The notes: generated from the letters alone by a model not told the origin. 64,000 nucleotides of DNA from Actinoalloteichus hymeniacidonis (GCF_014203365.1 NZ_JACHIS010000001.1:3534001-3598000), one strand, 5' to 3'; shown: positions 1 through 8,754, counted from the first letter of the stretch. Made by a program: numbers and translations.

Positions 1-323
1 GCCAGCAGCACGAGTCGGTCCGTGCCCGGCCTGCCGTGATCGGCCCGTTCGGGAACCGCGTCGGTCAACCACTCCCGACGGCGCCACAGCCTGCGCCGCT
101 CGGACAGGAACGTGCGCACCACCACCTGCCGGAGGTAGCGCGACAGCTGGTCGGTCTGGTCCACCCGCGACCAGGCGAGGTAGACCTTCAAGAACGCCGC
201 CTGGGTCAGATCCTCGGCGCGATGCCAGTCGCCGCACAGTAATCGGGCCGTGAATCGGACCGACTCGACGTGCTCGGCGAAGCATCGACGGAATGCCTCG
301 TCGTCGTGCTCCGTCGTGGGCAT
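1..323 (-). CDS. SigE-family ECF RNA polymerase sigma factor (3' end outside window)
   Basis: Reading leftward from an ATG at 323, about 107 codons lie in the window before the edge cuts the gene. The first 60 residues form a sigma region 2: an N-terminal acidic stretch, then GDWHRAEDLTQAAFLKVY, the -10-recognition and core-binding helix of SigE-family ECF factors. A basic segment RRRLWRRREW and the start of region 4 follow. The role is promoter selection, probably in a cell-envelope or stress response. It lies 87 bp downstream of, and in the same direction as, the secreted Pro-rich gene at 411-821, so the two may share a transcript. No anti-sigma gene is visible in the window; it could lie beyond the edge. 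Confidence 0.85.
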   Translation of the reverse strand, partial: MPTTEHDDEAFRRCFAEHVESVRFTARLLCGDWHRAEDLTQAAFLKVYLAWSRVDQTDQLSRYLRQVVVRTFLSERRRLWRRREWLTDAVPERADHGRPGTDRLVLL

Positions 324-410
324 CGGTGTGTCGGAAGCCCTCACCGCCGGGTCGTCTCCTGTTCGCCAGGTCGGTCCGAGCCCATCGTCCCGGACCGATC
401 GGAATCTCTC

Positions 411-821
411 CTACTTCGTACCCTCGGACCAGGCCTCGGCCGGGACCGGCTCCGCAGGCACAGACGTGGGGTCCGCCGTGGGTCGGGCCTCGGCGGGTGC
501 GGGACTCACCGACACGGTGGGGTCCGCGGGCTGCGGAGTGTGCGGCTCCGCCGACGGCGGCTGAGATTCGGCGGGCTCCGAGGCAGGCGGCTGGGGTGAG
601 GGCACCGGCGACTCCGAGGGCACGGGCGCCGAAGTCTCCGAAGGCACCGGCGATTCGGCGGGCACCGGAGTAGGCGGCTGCTCCGAGGGAGTCTGCTCCC
701 GCGATTGCTCCGAGACCGACTCGGGGAACATCGCGGCGACGGCCGGGGCCGCCGTCACGACGGCCACTGCGGCCGCGCCGCCTACGAGCACCCCGATCAG
801 GGCCTTACGACTGATGCGCAT
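411..821 (-). CDS. Secreted proline/glutamate-rich protein of unknown function
   Basis: A 136-residue product. The start chosen is the ATG at 821, preceded by AAGGAG seven bases upstream; a longer reading frame exists but lacks this site. Residues 1-30 are a signal peptide: MRIS-RK, a hydrophobic Gly/Ala/Val core and an AVA-A cleavage site. The rest has no recognisable fold and consists of repeats such as P-x-P-S-E-S-P-V-P and P-A-E-S, acidic and Pro-rich, as in wall-spanning or mucin-like extracellular stalks. It runs into a SigE-family sigma factor gene in the same direction, suggesting a shared envelope-related role. No enzymatic motif is seen, and I cannot assign a function. Confidence 0.75.
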   Translation of the reverse strand: MRISRKALIGVLVGGAAAVAVVTAAPAVAAMFPESVSEQSREQTPSEQPPTPVPAESPVPSETSAPVPSESPVPSPQPPASEPAESQPPSAEPHTPQPADPTVSVSPAPAEARPTADPTSVPAEPVPAEAWSEGTK

Positions 822-1181
822 CCAAGCTCCTTCGATTCGACGGATGAGCGGCGCTTCGCGTCGACCTGCGCCGTCACCTCTACCCACCCGCCGGGAACCC
901 GGCCGGTTGCCCTCGATGTGGTGATGCCGATCACAACCTGCCGACAGGCCCGCACCCCGTCGACTCCGCGTCGGCGACGACACGGCTGGTCGGGGGACCG
1001 ATCGGCATCCTCGCGGCGGCAGACTCGCCTGATCCACGGCCGATGCCCACGCACAGCGATCGTTCGGATACTCTGCGCCAATGCCTCCGATGTGTCCCCA
1101 GCCACGCCGGACGTCACCAACAGTGCCCGATTCCGCACGAACAGTGCATGCGATCACCGCAATGCGGAGGAGCGCAGACGA
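822..1181. promoter_or_regulatory. Divergent intergenic region between Pro-rich/sigma pair and conservon operon
   Basis: About 360 bp separate the divergent starts at 821 (minus) and 1182 (plus), so promoters for both units must lie here. Open frames run through it but have no ribosome site and look like extensions of flanking genes. I see no strong hairpin or clear -10/-35 pair. A GGAGGAG at 1166-1172 sits nine bases before the TTG at 1182 and decides the histidine kinase start. Confidence 0.4.
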
Positions 1182-2543
1182 TTGCGAGTTCGAATGGTGA
1201 TCCGCGCCCGATCCCTTCTCGAGCGGTACCGACGCCACGGGGCGCGGGCGCTGCTGGACCAAGCCCGTTCTGCGGCAGTGCAGTTGCTGACGCCCGAACC
1301 GCCTCCTCCGGTGGCCCCCGCCCCGCCGTCGCCGTTCGACACCCCCGCCGACAAACCCACCTCGTCGAACAACCCCGCTCCACGTTCCCCGGGCGAGGCG
1401 GCCAAGGCGAGCGACGACGTGCTCGCGGGCATGTGCGCAGGCATCGCGGTGCGCGACCTGAATCTCGTCGACTCGCTGCTGGCGATGCTGGAGAAGATGG
1501 AGGTCGACGAGGACGATCCCGACACCCTCGCCCGCCTCTACCGGCTCGATCACCTCGCCACCAGGCTCCGACGCAATGCGGAGAATCTCCGGGTCCTAGC
1601 AGGTCAGGAAGCTGGTAATGCGACCGAGGAGACCACGTCGTTGATCGATGTGATCCGAGCAGCGATGTCCTCGATCGAGCAGTACACCCGGATCGAGATC
1701 GGCCGGGTCGCCGGGCTCGCCGTGGCGGGTTTCGCCGCCGACGACGTGAGCCGGTTGGTCGCCGAGTTGCTGGACAACGCGGCCGTGCAGTCGCCGCCGA
1801 CCTCCCCCGTCACGGTCAGCGCCCACATCACCGAGCAGGGCAGCGTGCTGTTGCGGGTCGAGGACGCGGGCATCGGGTTGCCGCCGGACCGGCTGGCGGT
1901 GCTGAACGAACGGCTCACCTCGGCGCCGCGCCTCGACAGCGACTCGATCGAGCACATGGGACTGGCCGTGGTCCGTTCGCTGGCCCGCAAGCACGAGATC
2001 CAGGTCTGGTTGGGTAGACGATCCCCGCACGGCACCACCGCCTCGGTGCTGTTGCGCCCCGAGCTCGTCCGGGAGACCGCGCCTGCGGCCTGGGTCAAAC
2101 CCGAGGAGACCGAGGCGAAGGCGAAGAGCCCTCGCCGGGCGACCATGCCCGCTCCTCGGACCGATCCGGAACCATCCGGCGAGCTGACGTCCAGTGGGCT
2201 GCCCCGCCGGGTGCCCGCCGCGCGCCGACCCGAGAGTGACCGGGCCCCGACTCGACCCACCAACGGCATGCGATCCGATCCGGGACCGGGGCAGCCACCC
2301 GATCGACCGGCGGAGCCGCAGAGCGCGACCACACCGAACGGTCTGCCCCGGCGGGTGCCCCGGAGCCTGCGCCCGGATAACTCCCTCGAATCCGTCGGTT
2401 CGGCCCGGGCCTCGGAAGCACAGGCCAGGGCGGGACGAGCCCAACTCGTCTCCGACCTCGGCGCGTTCGTCGACGGCGAACAGGCCGCCCGAGCGGGCCG
2501 GAACGGGGACGACCAGCAGAACCGAGATGGAGAGCTTCCTTGA
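1182..2543 (+). CDS. Cytoplasmic sensor-like histidine kinase ATPase (CvnA-like)
   Basis: A product of about 453 residues. I start at TTG 1182 because GGAGGAG precedes it by nine bases; ATG 1194 is in frame and only four codons shorter. The N-terminal third is Pro-rich. Near the middle is the conservon-kinase helix LYRLDHLATRLRRNAENLRVLAG-like, followed by a HATPase_c fold: N-box with ELLDNA, then EDAGIGLPPD, then GLAVVRSLA. The C-terminal 150 residues are low-complexity, with two copies of GLPRRVP. Unlike typical CvnA proteins there is no membrane segment or nitrate-sensing domain, so it probably acts in the cytoplasm. It overlaps the roadblock gene by four bases (TTGA) and heads a CvnA-B-C-D operon. 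Confidence 0.85.
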   Translation: MRVRMVIRARSLLERYRRHGARALLDQARSAAVQLLTPEPPPPVAPAPPSPFDTPADKPTSSNNPAPRSPGEAAKASDDVLAGMCAGIAVRDLNLVDSLLAMLEKMEVDEDDPDTLARLYRLDHLATRLRRNAENLRVLAGQEAGNATEETTSLIDVIRAAMSSIEQYTRIEIGRVAGLAVAGFAADDVSRLVAELLDNAAVQSPPTSPVTVSAHITEQGSVLLRVEDAGIGLPPDRLAVLNERLTSAPRLDSDSIEHMGLAVVRSLARKHEIQVWLGRRSPHGTTASVLLRPELVRETAPAAWVKPEETEAKAKSPRRATMPAPRTDPEPSGELTSSGLPRRVPAARRPESDRAPTRPTNGMRSDPGPGQPPDRPAEPQSATTPNGLPRRVPRSLRPDNSLESVGSARASEAQARAGRAQLVSDLGAFVDGEQAARAGRNGDDQQNRDGELP

Positions 2544-2980
2544 CGACTGACAACGACACGAAACCGCGAGATTTCACCTGGCTGGTCAACGGGTTCGTGG
2601 ACCGGGTACACGGGGTGACCCACGCCCTGATCATGTCCTCGGACGGCTTCCCGTTGACCTCCTCGGACTCCGTCGGCCGGGACGACGCCGAGCAACTCGC
2701 GGCGATCTCCAGCGGGTTGCTCTCACTGGCTCGCAACGGCGCGGCGCTGTTCGGCAAGGGCGACTGCGAGCAGATCATCATCCGGCTCAACGGTGGATAC
2801 CTGCTCTTCACCGGCATCGGTGAGGACGCCGGTCTCGCGGTCCTGACCTCGCAGAGCTGCGACATGAAGGTCGTCGCCTACGAGATGACCCAGTTCGTCG
2901 ACAACGCCGGTCATGCGCTGACCCCGCAGGCGCGCTCCGATCTGCGTCGGGTGGTCACCGCACGGCGAATCGGCGACTGA
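2540..2980 (+). CDS. Roadblock/LC7-domain protein (CvnB-like)
   Basis: A 146-residue protein starting at a TTG whose last bases overlap the kinase stop codon (TTGA). Almost the whole length is a roadblock/LC7 fold, with hallmark segments ALIMSSDGFPLTSS, the AAISSGLLSLA helix and LFTGIGEDAGLAVLT. In the bacterial MglB family this fold dimerises and serves as a GTPase-activating partner for small Ras-like GTPases. Such a GTPase is encoded two genes downstream, so this is probably the regulator that couples the kinase-like ATPase to CvnD. It is typical of conservons in gene order and size. Confidence 0.93.
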   Translation: MTTDNDTKPRDFTWLVNGFVDRVHGVTHALIMSSDGFPLTSSDSVGRDDAEQLAAISSGLLSLARNGAALFGKGDCEQIIIRLNGGYLLFTGIGEDAGLAVLTSQSCDMKVVAYEMTQFVDNAGHALTPQARSDLRRVVTARRIGD

Positions 2981-3006
2981 CGCCGCTAGGAGGAGGACCG
3001 ACCACG

Positions 3007-3363
3007 GTGGCACAGACCGCGAAACGCAGCGCGAGGGTGCGCCCCTATGCGATCACCGGTGGGCGCACCAGACCACGGCACCACCTGCTGGTGGAGACCC
3101 TGATCTCGGTTCCGAATTACGATCCGGAATTCAGCGAGACGCTGATGCCCGAATCCAGGGCGCTCTATGAACGGGCGCGGATGACGATGTCGATCGCGGA
3201 ACTCTCGACCCATCTCACCACGCCATTGGGCGTGGTCCGGGTTCTGATCAGTGACCTCGCCGCCCAGGAGATGGTGTTCATCCACCCGACCGGTCATGCC
3301 TATCACTACGACCGAAACATCCTGGAGAGGATCCTCGATGGACTCAAGAGACTCCCGGCCTGA
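3007..3363 (+). CDS. DUF742 winged-helix-like protein (CvnC-like)
   Basis: A 118-residue protein from GTG 3007, behind the strong site AGGAGGAGG. It carries the DUF742 signature: RVRPYAITGGRTRP near the N terminus, then LLVETLISV, SIAELSTHL and a C-terminal winged-helix-like segment TPLGVVRVLISDLAAQEMVFIH. DUF742 proteins form a fixed part of actinobacterial conservons, between the roadblock protein and the GTPase. Their biochemical job is poorly understood, but the fold suggests DNA- or protein-docking. The end of the gene overlaps the GTPase start by 26 bases, so the two are translated as a unit. Confidence 0.93.
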   Translation: MAQTAKRSARVRPYAITGGRTRPRHHLLVETLISVPNYDPEFSETLMPESRALYERARMTMSIAELSTHLTTPLGVVRVLISDLAAQEMVFIHPTGHAYHYDRNILERILDGLKRLPA

Positions 3364-3934
3364 CTTCTCTTCGTTGACGATATCCGCGAAGATCGTGGTC
3401 GCCGGTGGTTTCGGAGTCGGCAAGACCACCTTCGTCGGTTCGGTCTCGGAAGTTCCGCCGCTGAGCACCGAGGCGTGGATGACCGAGGCGGGCGAGGGTG
3501 TGGACGCCGTCGACCCGACGGGCCATAAGACCACCACGACCGTGGCGATGGATTTCGGCCGGATCACGCTGCAATCGGATCTGGTGCTCTATCTGTTCGG
3601 CACGCCGGGGCAGGCGAGATTCTGGTTTCTCTGGGACGACCTGTCGCGCGGCGCATTAGGCGCGATCGTCCTGGTGGACACAAGGCGGATTCAGGAGTCG
3701 TTCGCCGCGATCAATTACTTCGAGAACGACTCCGATATCCCCTTCGTCGTGGCCGTCAACATGTTCGACGGCCGACTCGGACACGATCTGGACGAAGTAC
3801 GGGATGCGTTGGCGCTCGCGCCGGATACCCCGTTGACCGTCTGTGACGCGCGAAGTCCTGGTTCGACAGCGCAAGCGCTGCGGGAGCTCGTCTCCTACAC
3901 GATGGACCTCGCCGTCTCCTACGGGCCGTCCTGA
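3338..3934 (+). CDS. Small Ras-like GTPase of conservon (CvnD-like)
   Basis: A 198-residue ATP/GTP-binding protein. The ATG at 3338 gives the normal family length; a longer frame begins earlier inside the DUF742 gene. The P-loop GGFGVGKTTFVGSVSE is at about residues 19-34. The switch II region reads LFGTPGQARFWFLWDDL, where the DTAGQ-like motif is GTPGQ as in CvnD/MglA relatives. A specificity loop resembling VNMFDG replaces NKxD. It should cycle between GTP and GDP under control of the roadblock partner. It is the last core conservon gene; a flavoprotein gene follows 85 bp later in the position where a P450 is common. Confidence 0.93.
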   Translation: MDSRDSRPDFSSLTISAKIVVAGGFGVGKTTFVGSVSEVPPLSTEAWMTEAGEGVDAVDPTGHKTTTTVAMDFGRITLQSDLVLYLFGTPGQARFWFLWDDLSRGALGAIVLVDTRRIQESFAAINYFENDSDIPFVVAVNMFDGRLGHDLDEVRDALALAPDTPLTVCDARSPGSTAQALRELVSYTMDLAVSYGPS

Positions 3935-4019
3935 CCGGCCCCTGCTCCCTGGGGGACAGCCCGGCTCAGGCATGACTCGACCCGTTGCTTGTCGAAGCAC
4001 ACGCTACGAAGGGTGACAC

Positions 4020-5261
4020 ATGCGGAAGGTGTTGATAGTCGGGGCAGGCCAGGCCGGTTTACAGCTGGGTCTGAGCCTGCTGGCACACGGGTACGCGGTC
4101 ACGATCATGTCCGCGCGTACTCCCGAGGAGCTGCGTGCCGGGCGGGTGATGTCCACCCAGTGCATGTTCGGCCCGGCGCTGGAGAAGGAACGCACCTACG
4201 AGCTGAACCTGTGGGAGGAGGACGCTCCGGATATCACCGGACTCGGGGTATCGGTGGCCGGTCCCGACGGGGGCCGGGCGTTGGACTGGTTGGCGCCGAC
4301 GGCGGAGTTCGCACAGTCGGTGGACCAGCGGATCAAGATGGCGGGCTGGTTGGAGCTGTTCGAGGATCGTGGTGGGACCGTGGTGTTCCACGGGGTGACC
4401 ACCTCGGATCTGCACGCGTTGGCCCGGCTGTACGACCTGGTGGTGATCGCCGCGGGCAAGGGCGAGCTGGTCCAGCTGTTCGACCGGGATCCGCGCTATT
4501 CGCCGTTCACCAGTCCACAACGTGCCCTGTCGGTGGCCTATGTGCACGGCCTCGGACCCCGACCGGAGCATCCCGAGACCACGGCCGTCCGATTCAACGC
4601 GGTGCCCGGGGTCGGCGAGTTGTTCGTGATCCCGGGCCTCACCCTCACCGGACCGTGCGACATCCTGTTCTTCGAGGGTGTGCCCGGTGGACCGTTGGAC
4701 TGTTGGCAGGACCGACCGGGACCGCAGGAACACCTGCGCCGGATGCTGGCCAAGATCCGCGAGTACGTCCCGTGGGAGTACGGGCGTTGCGGTGCGGTGG
4801 AGTTGACCGACGACCGCGCGACGCTGGCGGGCGGGTACACCCCGGTGGTGCGCAGACCGATCGGCACGCTGCCCGGTGGTGCGCTGGTGCTGGGGATGGC
4901 CGACGTGGTGGTCGCCAACGACCCGATCACCGGCCAGGGGTCGAACAATGCGAGCCGGTGCGCGGCGTCCTATCTGGACAGCATCGTCGAGCACGGCGAA
5001 CGGCCGTTCGACCAGTCGTGGATGCAGCAGACCTTCGACCGGTACTGGTCGGAGGCCCGGCATGCCACCACGTGGACGAACATGATGCTGCATCCGCCCG
5101 CGCACGTTCCGGAGGTCCTCGGCGCCGCAGCCGAACGTCCGTCTGTCGCGACCCGGTTCGTCGCGGGGTTCTCCGAGCCCGCCGGCCTGGACGAGTGGTT
5201 CTTCGATCCCGAGGCGGCGCGGGCCTACCTTGCGGCGGAGGCGTCGGCTCAACCGGTGTGA
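4020..5261 (+). CDS. Styrene/indole monooxygenase-like FAD protein (StyA family)
   Basis: A 413-residue flavoprotein. The N terminus is an FAD-binding Rossmann motif MRKVLIVGAGQAGLQLGLSL; a late FAD motif GMADVVVANDPITGQGSNNA is near residue 300, as in StyA-type group E monooxygenases. These enzymes epoxidise alkenes or indole using FADH2 delivered by a separate reductase. No StyB partner adjoins it; flavin reductases lie 4-5 kb away at 8179-8754 and 9536-10078 but belong to the sulfur region. The gene follows the conservon by 85 bp in the same direction and probably belongs to that operon. The natural substrate cannot be read from sequence. Confidence 0.85.
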   Translation: MRKVLIVGAGQAGLQLGLSLLAHGYAVTIMSARTPEELRAGRVMSTQCMFGPALEKERTYELNLWEEDAPDITGLGVSVAGPDGGRALDWLAPTAEFAQSVDQRIKMAGWLELFEDRGGTVVFHGVTTSDLHALARLYDLVVIAAGKGELVQLFDRDPRYSPFTSPQRALSVAYVHGLGPRPEHPETTAVRFNAVPGVGELFVIPGLTLTGPCDILFFEGVPGGPLDCWQDRPGPQEHLRRMLAKIREYVPWEYGRCGAVELTDDRATLAGGYTPVVRRPIGTLPGGALVLGMADVVVANDPITGQGSNNASRCAASYLDSIVEHGERPFDQSWMQQTFDRYWSEARHATTWTNMMLHPPAHVPEVLGAAAERPSVATRFVAGFSEPAGLDEWFFDPEAARAYLAAEASAQPV

Positions 5262-5266
5262 TGTCG

Positions 5267-5302
5267 CTGCGGACGACGGGGTGGTCATCCCGTCGTCCGC
5301 AG
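5267..5302. terminator. Bidirectional terminator between convergent genes
   Basis: A perfect 14-bp inverted repeat, CTGCGGACGACGGG and CCCGTCGTCCGCAG, with an 8-base loop, lies between the convergent ends at 5261 and 5328. It begins only six bases after the monooxygenase stop codon. Confidence 0.85.
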
Positions 5303-5327
5303 CATGGGCCCTCGATCCGAGCATCGG

Positions 5328-7166
5328 CTATCCGACGACGACCTCCCTGGTGGGCGCAGGCGCCGCCTCGGATTCCGGGTCGGCAGCGGTGGAGATGCGC
5401 AGTGCCGCGACGAGTTCGCGGTACAGCTCGTCGACGGCCAACAGTTCGTGATGGGTGCCCTGGGCCCGAACTCGGCCCGCCTCCATGACGATGATCCGGC
5501 CCGCGTCCACCACGGTGGACAGCCGGTGCGCGATGGTCACCACCGCACCCCGAGCGGCGAGGTGGGCGATCACCTCGTGCACGGCGGCCTCGGTGAGTCC
5601 GTCGAGTTGAGCCGTGGCCTCGTCCAGTAGCAGGATCTCGGGCTGGGAGACCAAAGCTCTGGCCAGGGCGATGCGTTGCCGTTCGCCGCCGGAGATCGTC
5701 GTATCGGCCACCGAGGTGGCCAGCCCGTCGGGCATGGATCTGACTCGGTCGGCGAGGCGCACCGATTCCAGCGCCGCCCAGATGGCGTCCTCGTCGGCGT
5801 CGGGATAGGCGTAGACCAGGTTCTCCCGCAGGGTTCCGGGTACCAGCGGGGTGTCCTGCTCCACGTAGACGATGCGGCGGCGGATCTCGTCGGTGGCCAC
5901 GGTGTCGAAGGGTCTGCCGTCCAGCCGCAGTTCGCCGCCGTCGGGTTGGAGGAACTTCAGCAGCAGCGAGAACATCGTCGTCTTACCCGCGCCGGAGGGC
6001 CCGACGATGGCGGTGTGTCCGATGCGGGGGATCTCGACGCTCACGCCCTTCAATGCCGGGTCGACGTCGGGTCGGTATCGGACGACCACCTCGTGCAGGG
6101 CGAGCACGGTCGCCGCCTGCTGCGCTTGCGGCGTGGTCGGGGTGCTGCCGGCATCGGTCGGAGCACCGTCGGTTTCCTCCATCTCCAGTGCCTGGATCTC
6201 TCGGATTCGAGCCGACGCCGCGATTCCGGACTGGAGCTCGGTGAACGTGGTGGTGAGCGACATGACCGGCTCCATGAGTTGGAACTGGTACAGCAGGAAC
6301 GCCACCAGGGCCGAGACGGCCAGGGCTCCCGTGCTGACTCGCCAGGCACCGACCGCCAGGATCAGCAGGATCGCCAACTGGATACCGCTGCCTGCCGCCG
6401 TCCAGGCCACGGCCTCGATACGGACGGAGCGCACGCTCTGGCGACGCGATTCGGCTGCCTCCTCGAGGATCCGTTCGGTCTCCCGGCCTTCGGCGCGGCT
6501 GGCCTTGACCGTGCGCAGTGCGCGCATCGCCCCTTCCAGGACGCCGCCGAGCCGTCCCACGGCGGCCTGTGCCTGCTCTTGAGCCGCGGCGATCTTCGGC
6601 ATCATGACGCCGATGACGGCGCCCATCGTCAGCAGCGCCACCACGGTGACCACCAGCAGAACCCAGTCCAGCACCGCCATTAGGACCAGGGCGCCGACCA
6701 GGCTGACCGTCCCGTTGACGAGTTGAACAAGGCTGGAGGCGGCGGCCTCCCGGAGTAGCACGGTGTCCGAGGTGACCCGGGTGACCAGCTCGCCGCTGGA
6801 GCGGCCCGAGAGCTCCGTCACCCTGGCGCCGAACAGTCGACGCACCATCGATCCCCTGGCGTCGAACACGATCCGCTCGGCCAGCGTGCCTAACAGGATC
6901 CATTGGACGAGCCCGACCACGGAACCGATCACCAGCATGCCGACCAGCAGCCACACCGCGGGCGCGATGGACGCCTGCGCCGCCAGCCCGTCCAGCAACC
7001 ATTTGGTCGCCATCGGAGTCACCAACCCGGCGCCGGTGGTCAGCAGTCCGAGCAGGATCCCGAACAGCAGAACTCGACGATGCGGCCGAACGAACGACCA
7101 CAAGACCTTGAGATTCCCCCACCGCGCAGGGGTCGGCTCGACCTCGACCGACGTGGACACGCGCAC
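5328..7166 (-). CDS. ABC exporter half-transporter (fused permease and ATPase)
   Basis: A 612-residue protein with an N-terminal six-helix ABC exporter domain (first helix after RPHRRVLLFGILLGLL) and a C-terminal nucleotide-binding domain. The NBD has Walker A GPSGAGKTT, signature ISGGERQRIAL, Walker B EILLLDEATAQLD and the H-loop IAHRLSTV. All catalytic elements are intact, so a functional homodimer is expected. The MsbA/LmrA-like architecture predicts export of a lipid, drug or peptide. It is transcribed away from a TetR regulator starting 164 bp upstream. That arrangement is typical of inducible efflux pumps, so the cargo is probably a toxic small molecule that also binds the regulator. 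Confidence 0.92.
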   Translation of the reverse strand: MRVSTSVEVEPTPARWGNLKVLWSFVRPHRRVLLFGILLGLLTTGAGLVTPMATKWLLDGLAAQASIAPAVWLLVGMLVIGSVVGLVQWILLGTLAERIVFDARGSMVRRLFGARVTELSGRSSGELVTRVTSDTVLLREAAASSLVQLVNGTVSLVGALVLMAVLDWVLLVVTVVALLTMGAVIGVMMPKIAAAQEQAQAAVGRLGGVLEGAMRALRTVKASRAEGRETERILEEAAESRRQSVRSVRIEAVAWTAAGSGIQLAILLILAVGAWRVSTGALAVSALVAFLLYQFQLMEPVMSLTTTFTELQSGIAASARIREIQALEMEETDGAPTDAGSTPTTPQAQQAATVLALHEVVVRYRPDVDPALKGVSVEIPRIGHTAIVGPSGAGKTTMFSLLLKFLQPDGGELRLDGRPFDTVATDEIRRRIVYVEQDTPLVPGTLRENLVYAYPDADEDAIWAALESVRLADRVRSMPDGLATSVADTTISGGERQRIALARALVSQPEILLLDEATAQLDGLTEAAVHEVIAHLAARGAVVTIAHRLSTVVDAGRIIVMEAGRVRAQGTHHELLAVDELYRELVAALRISTAADPESEAAPAPTREVVVG

Positions 7167-7232
7167 TCCTTGCCTACCTGGTTCGCCCGGGTATCCCCAT
7201 GAATTTCCAAAGTATCAGAACAAAACTTCGAC

Positions 7233-7300
7233 GCACTCAAATAAACTCCACGAGTGCATTTAGGTACACATGGAACCCGAAATGGGACTTTGATGTTCCA
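7233..7300. promoter_or_regulatory. Inverted repeats in exporter/TetR divergent promoter region
   Basis: The 164-bp gap between divergent starts is AT-richer than its surroundings. It holds GCACTC (7233-7238) facing GAGTGC (7252-7257), and TGGAAC (7271-7276) facing GTTCCA (7295-7300). The second pair lies 31-60 bases before the TetR start. Either could be the TetR operator controlling both genes; this is inference from position and symmetry. Confidence 0.45.
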
Positions 7301-7330
7301 TTTTGACTCGGTGTTCCGCTCTCCAGCACG

Positions 7331-7912
7331 ATGAGGCGTGTGTCCAGCATGCAGTCGGGCAGCAGTGCTCGAACGAGACAAGCGATCATCGATGCGGCGG
7401 GTGAGCTCCTCGCCCAGCGGCCTGCCGCTTCGTTGGCCGAGATCGCCGAGGCGGCGCGGGTGGGCCGCAGCACGCTGCACCGCCACTTCCCCGATCGGGC
7501 CGGGCTGATCAGCACACTGATCCGCCACCTCGCGGATCGTGTCGATCGGGTGATCGCCGAGGCGGCGCTCGATCAGGGCACCGCCAAGGCGGCATTGCAC
7601 AGACTGCTGCACGGGTACTTCGAGCTCGGTCCCGGGCTGATGTTCGCGCTCGCCGAGACGCGGCGCAGTCAGGATGAGCAACTGCACGGCGCGATGTCGG
7701 CCGCCGACCGATCGGTCGCGCGGCTGCTGGAGCGCGGCCGCGCCGAGGGAGAGTTCGATTGCGCCCTCACCGCCGATTGGACTCGGCGGGCCCTGTGGTT
7801 CCTGCTGGCGGCGACCTGGGACGCCGTCGGCGCGAAGTCGATGTCTCGTCACGAGGCCGTCGACACCATGGCCCGCACCCTGGAACGGGGCATCCTCGAC
7901 CAGCACGATTGA
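7331..7912 (+). CDS. TetR/AcrR family transcriptional regulator
   Basis: A 193-residue protein. Residues 10-55 are a TetR DNA-binding domain: RTRQAIIDAAGELLAQRP, then ASLAEIAEAARVGRSTLHRHFPDRAGLI, the usual recognition-helix sequence. The remaining all-helical part is the ligand-binding domain and shows no special motif. The gene is divergent from the ABC exporter at 5328-7166 and probably represses it until a ligand appears. The start is uncertain: ATG 7331 lacks a good ribosome site, and in-frame GTG 7340 or ATG 7349 would remove only three to six residues ahead of the domain. Confidence 0.9.
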   Translation: MRRVSSMQSGSSARTRQAIIDAAGELLAQRPAASLAEIAEAARVGRSTLHRHFPDRAGLISTLIRHLADRVDRVIAEAALDQGTAKAALHRLLHGYFELGPGLMFALAETRRSQDEQLHGAMSAADRSVARLLERGRAEGEFDCALTADWTRRALWFLLAATWDAVGAKSMSRHEAVDTMARTLERGILDQHD

Positions 7913-8178
7913 TCACGGACGCCGGAGGTCCGTCGCAGGCAGACGATCCACGCCCGGGATGTTTCACGGTATGGGAGACGTTGCGTCGCGCGGCCGCGAT
8001 GACGAAGGTCGAGAGCAAGGCAGCGCACGGTCCGACCCGCGCATCCGACTCCCAGCCACGATCGGCGGGGAGATCGCAGGCCTACCGTCGCCCACGCTTT
8101 CGACATCCACATCGGTGGGCGCATCGATCGGGCAGCACTGCCGTTCCCCTTCCATCCCGCAGATCAGGGAGAGCGAGC

Positions 8179-8754
8179 ATGACGACGAATCCGAGCATCG
8201 GCGTTCTGGTCGGCAACCCGAGGCAGGCATCCCGAACCCTGCATGCCGCCCTCTCGTTGGCGGAGGCAGTTCGGCGTGCCACGTCCGCCGGGACGCAGGA
8301 ATCCACGGCCGAGCTGGTCGTGGTGGACGCTGCCGAGATCGCCCCGGAGGTCTTCCATCCCGGCAGCGGTCACGTCCGCAATGCGTTGGCGACTCTGGCG
8401 GAGGTGGATGTGCTGGTGGTGGCCTCGCCGACCTACAAGGCCACCTACACGGGGCTGTTGAAGGCGATCCTCGACCAGGCGCCGGGCGGGTGGCTTCGCC
8501 ACCGGATCGCGATACCACTGTTGGTGGCGGCCTCGGATCGTCACGCCCTGGCGGTCGAGGTCCATCTTCGGCCACTGCTGGTCGAGCTGGGCGCGTTGAT
8601 CCCCGGCCCCGGCGTGTTCCTCAATGAATCGGAGCTCGGCGCGGAGCGCGGCGTGTTGATCGATCGCTTGACCACGCTGCTCGACGAGAACGGCATCCTC
8701 GCCGGGTTGGACCGACTGGCAGCGGGCCGCAGCCCTGTCGGCGATCCGGTCTGA
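8179..8754 (+). CDS. NADPH-dependent FMN reductase (SsuE/MsuE-like flavodoxin fold)
   Basis: A 191-residue protein from ATG 8179 behind AGGGAGAG. It begins IGVLVGNPRQASRTLHAAL, the FMN-phosphate loop of the flavodoxin-like reductases. It continues with VLVVASPTYKATYTGLLKAILD, whose SPTY...GLLK segment is the signature of SsuE/MsuE-type NAD(P)H:FMN reductases. These supply free FMNH2 to two-component sulfonate and sulfone monooxygenases. The downstream region carries four LLM flavin monooxygenase domains, so this enzyme is probably one of their electron sources. It stands alone between the TetR gene and a leader peptide. Confidence 0.9.
   Translation: MTTNPSIGVLVGNPRQASRTLHAALSLAEAVRRATSAGTQESTAELVVVDAAEIAPEVFHPGSGHVRNALATLAEVDVLVVASPTYKATYTGLLKAILDQAPGGWLRHRIAIPLLVAASDRHALAVEVHLRPLLVELGALIPGPGVFLNESELGAERGVLIDRLTTLLDENGILAGLDRLAAGRSPVGDPV

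Noticed and set aside
705-1181. Longer N-terminal extension of the conservon kinase starting at 705
   Set aside because: It would overlap the signal-peptide gene on the other strand, has low-complexity Arg-rich sequence, and the GGAGGAG site favours a start at 1182.
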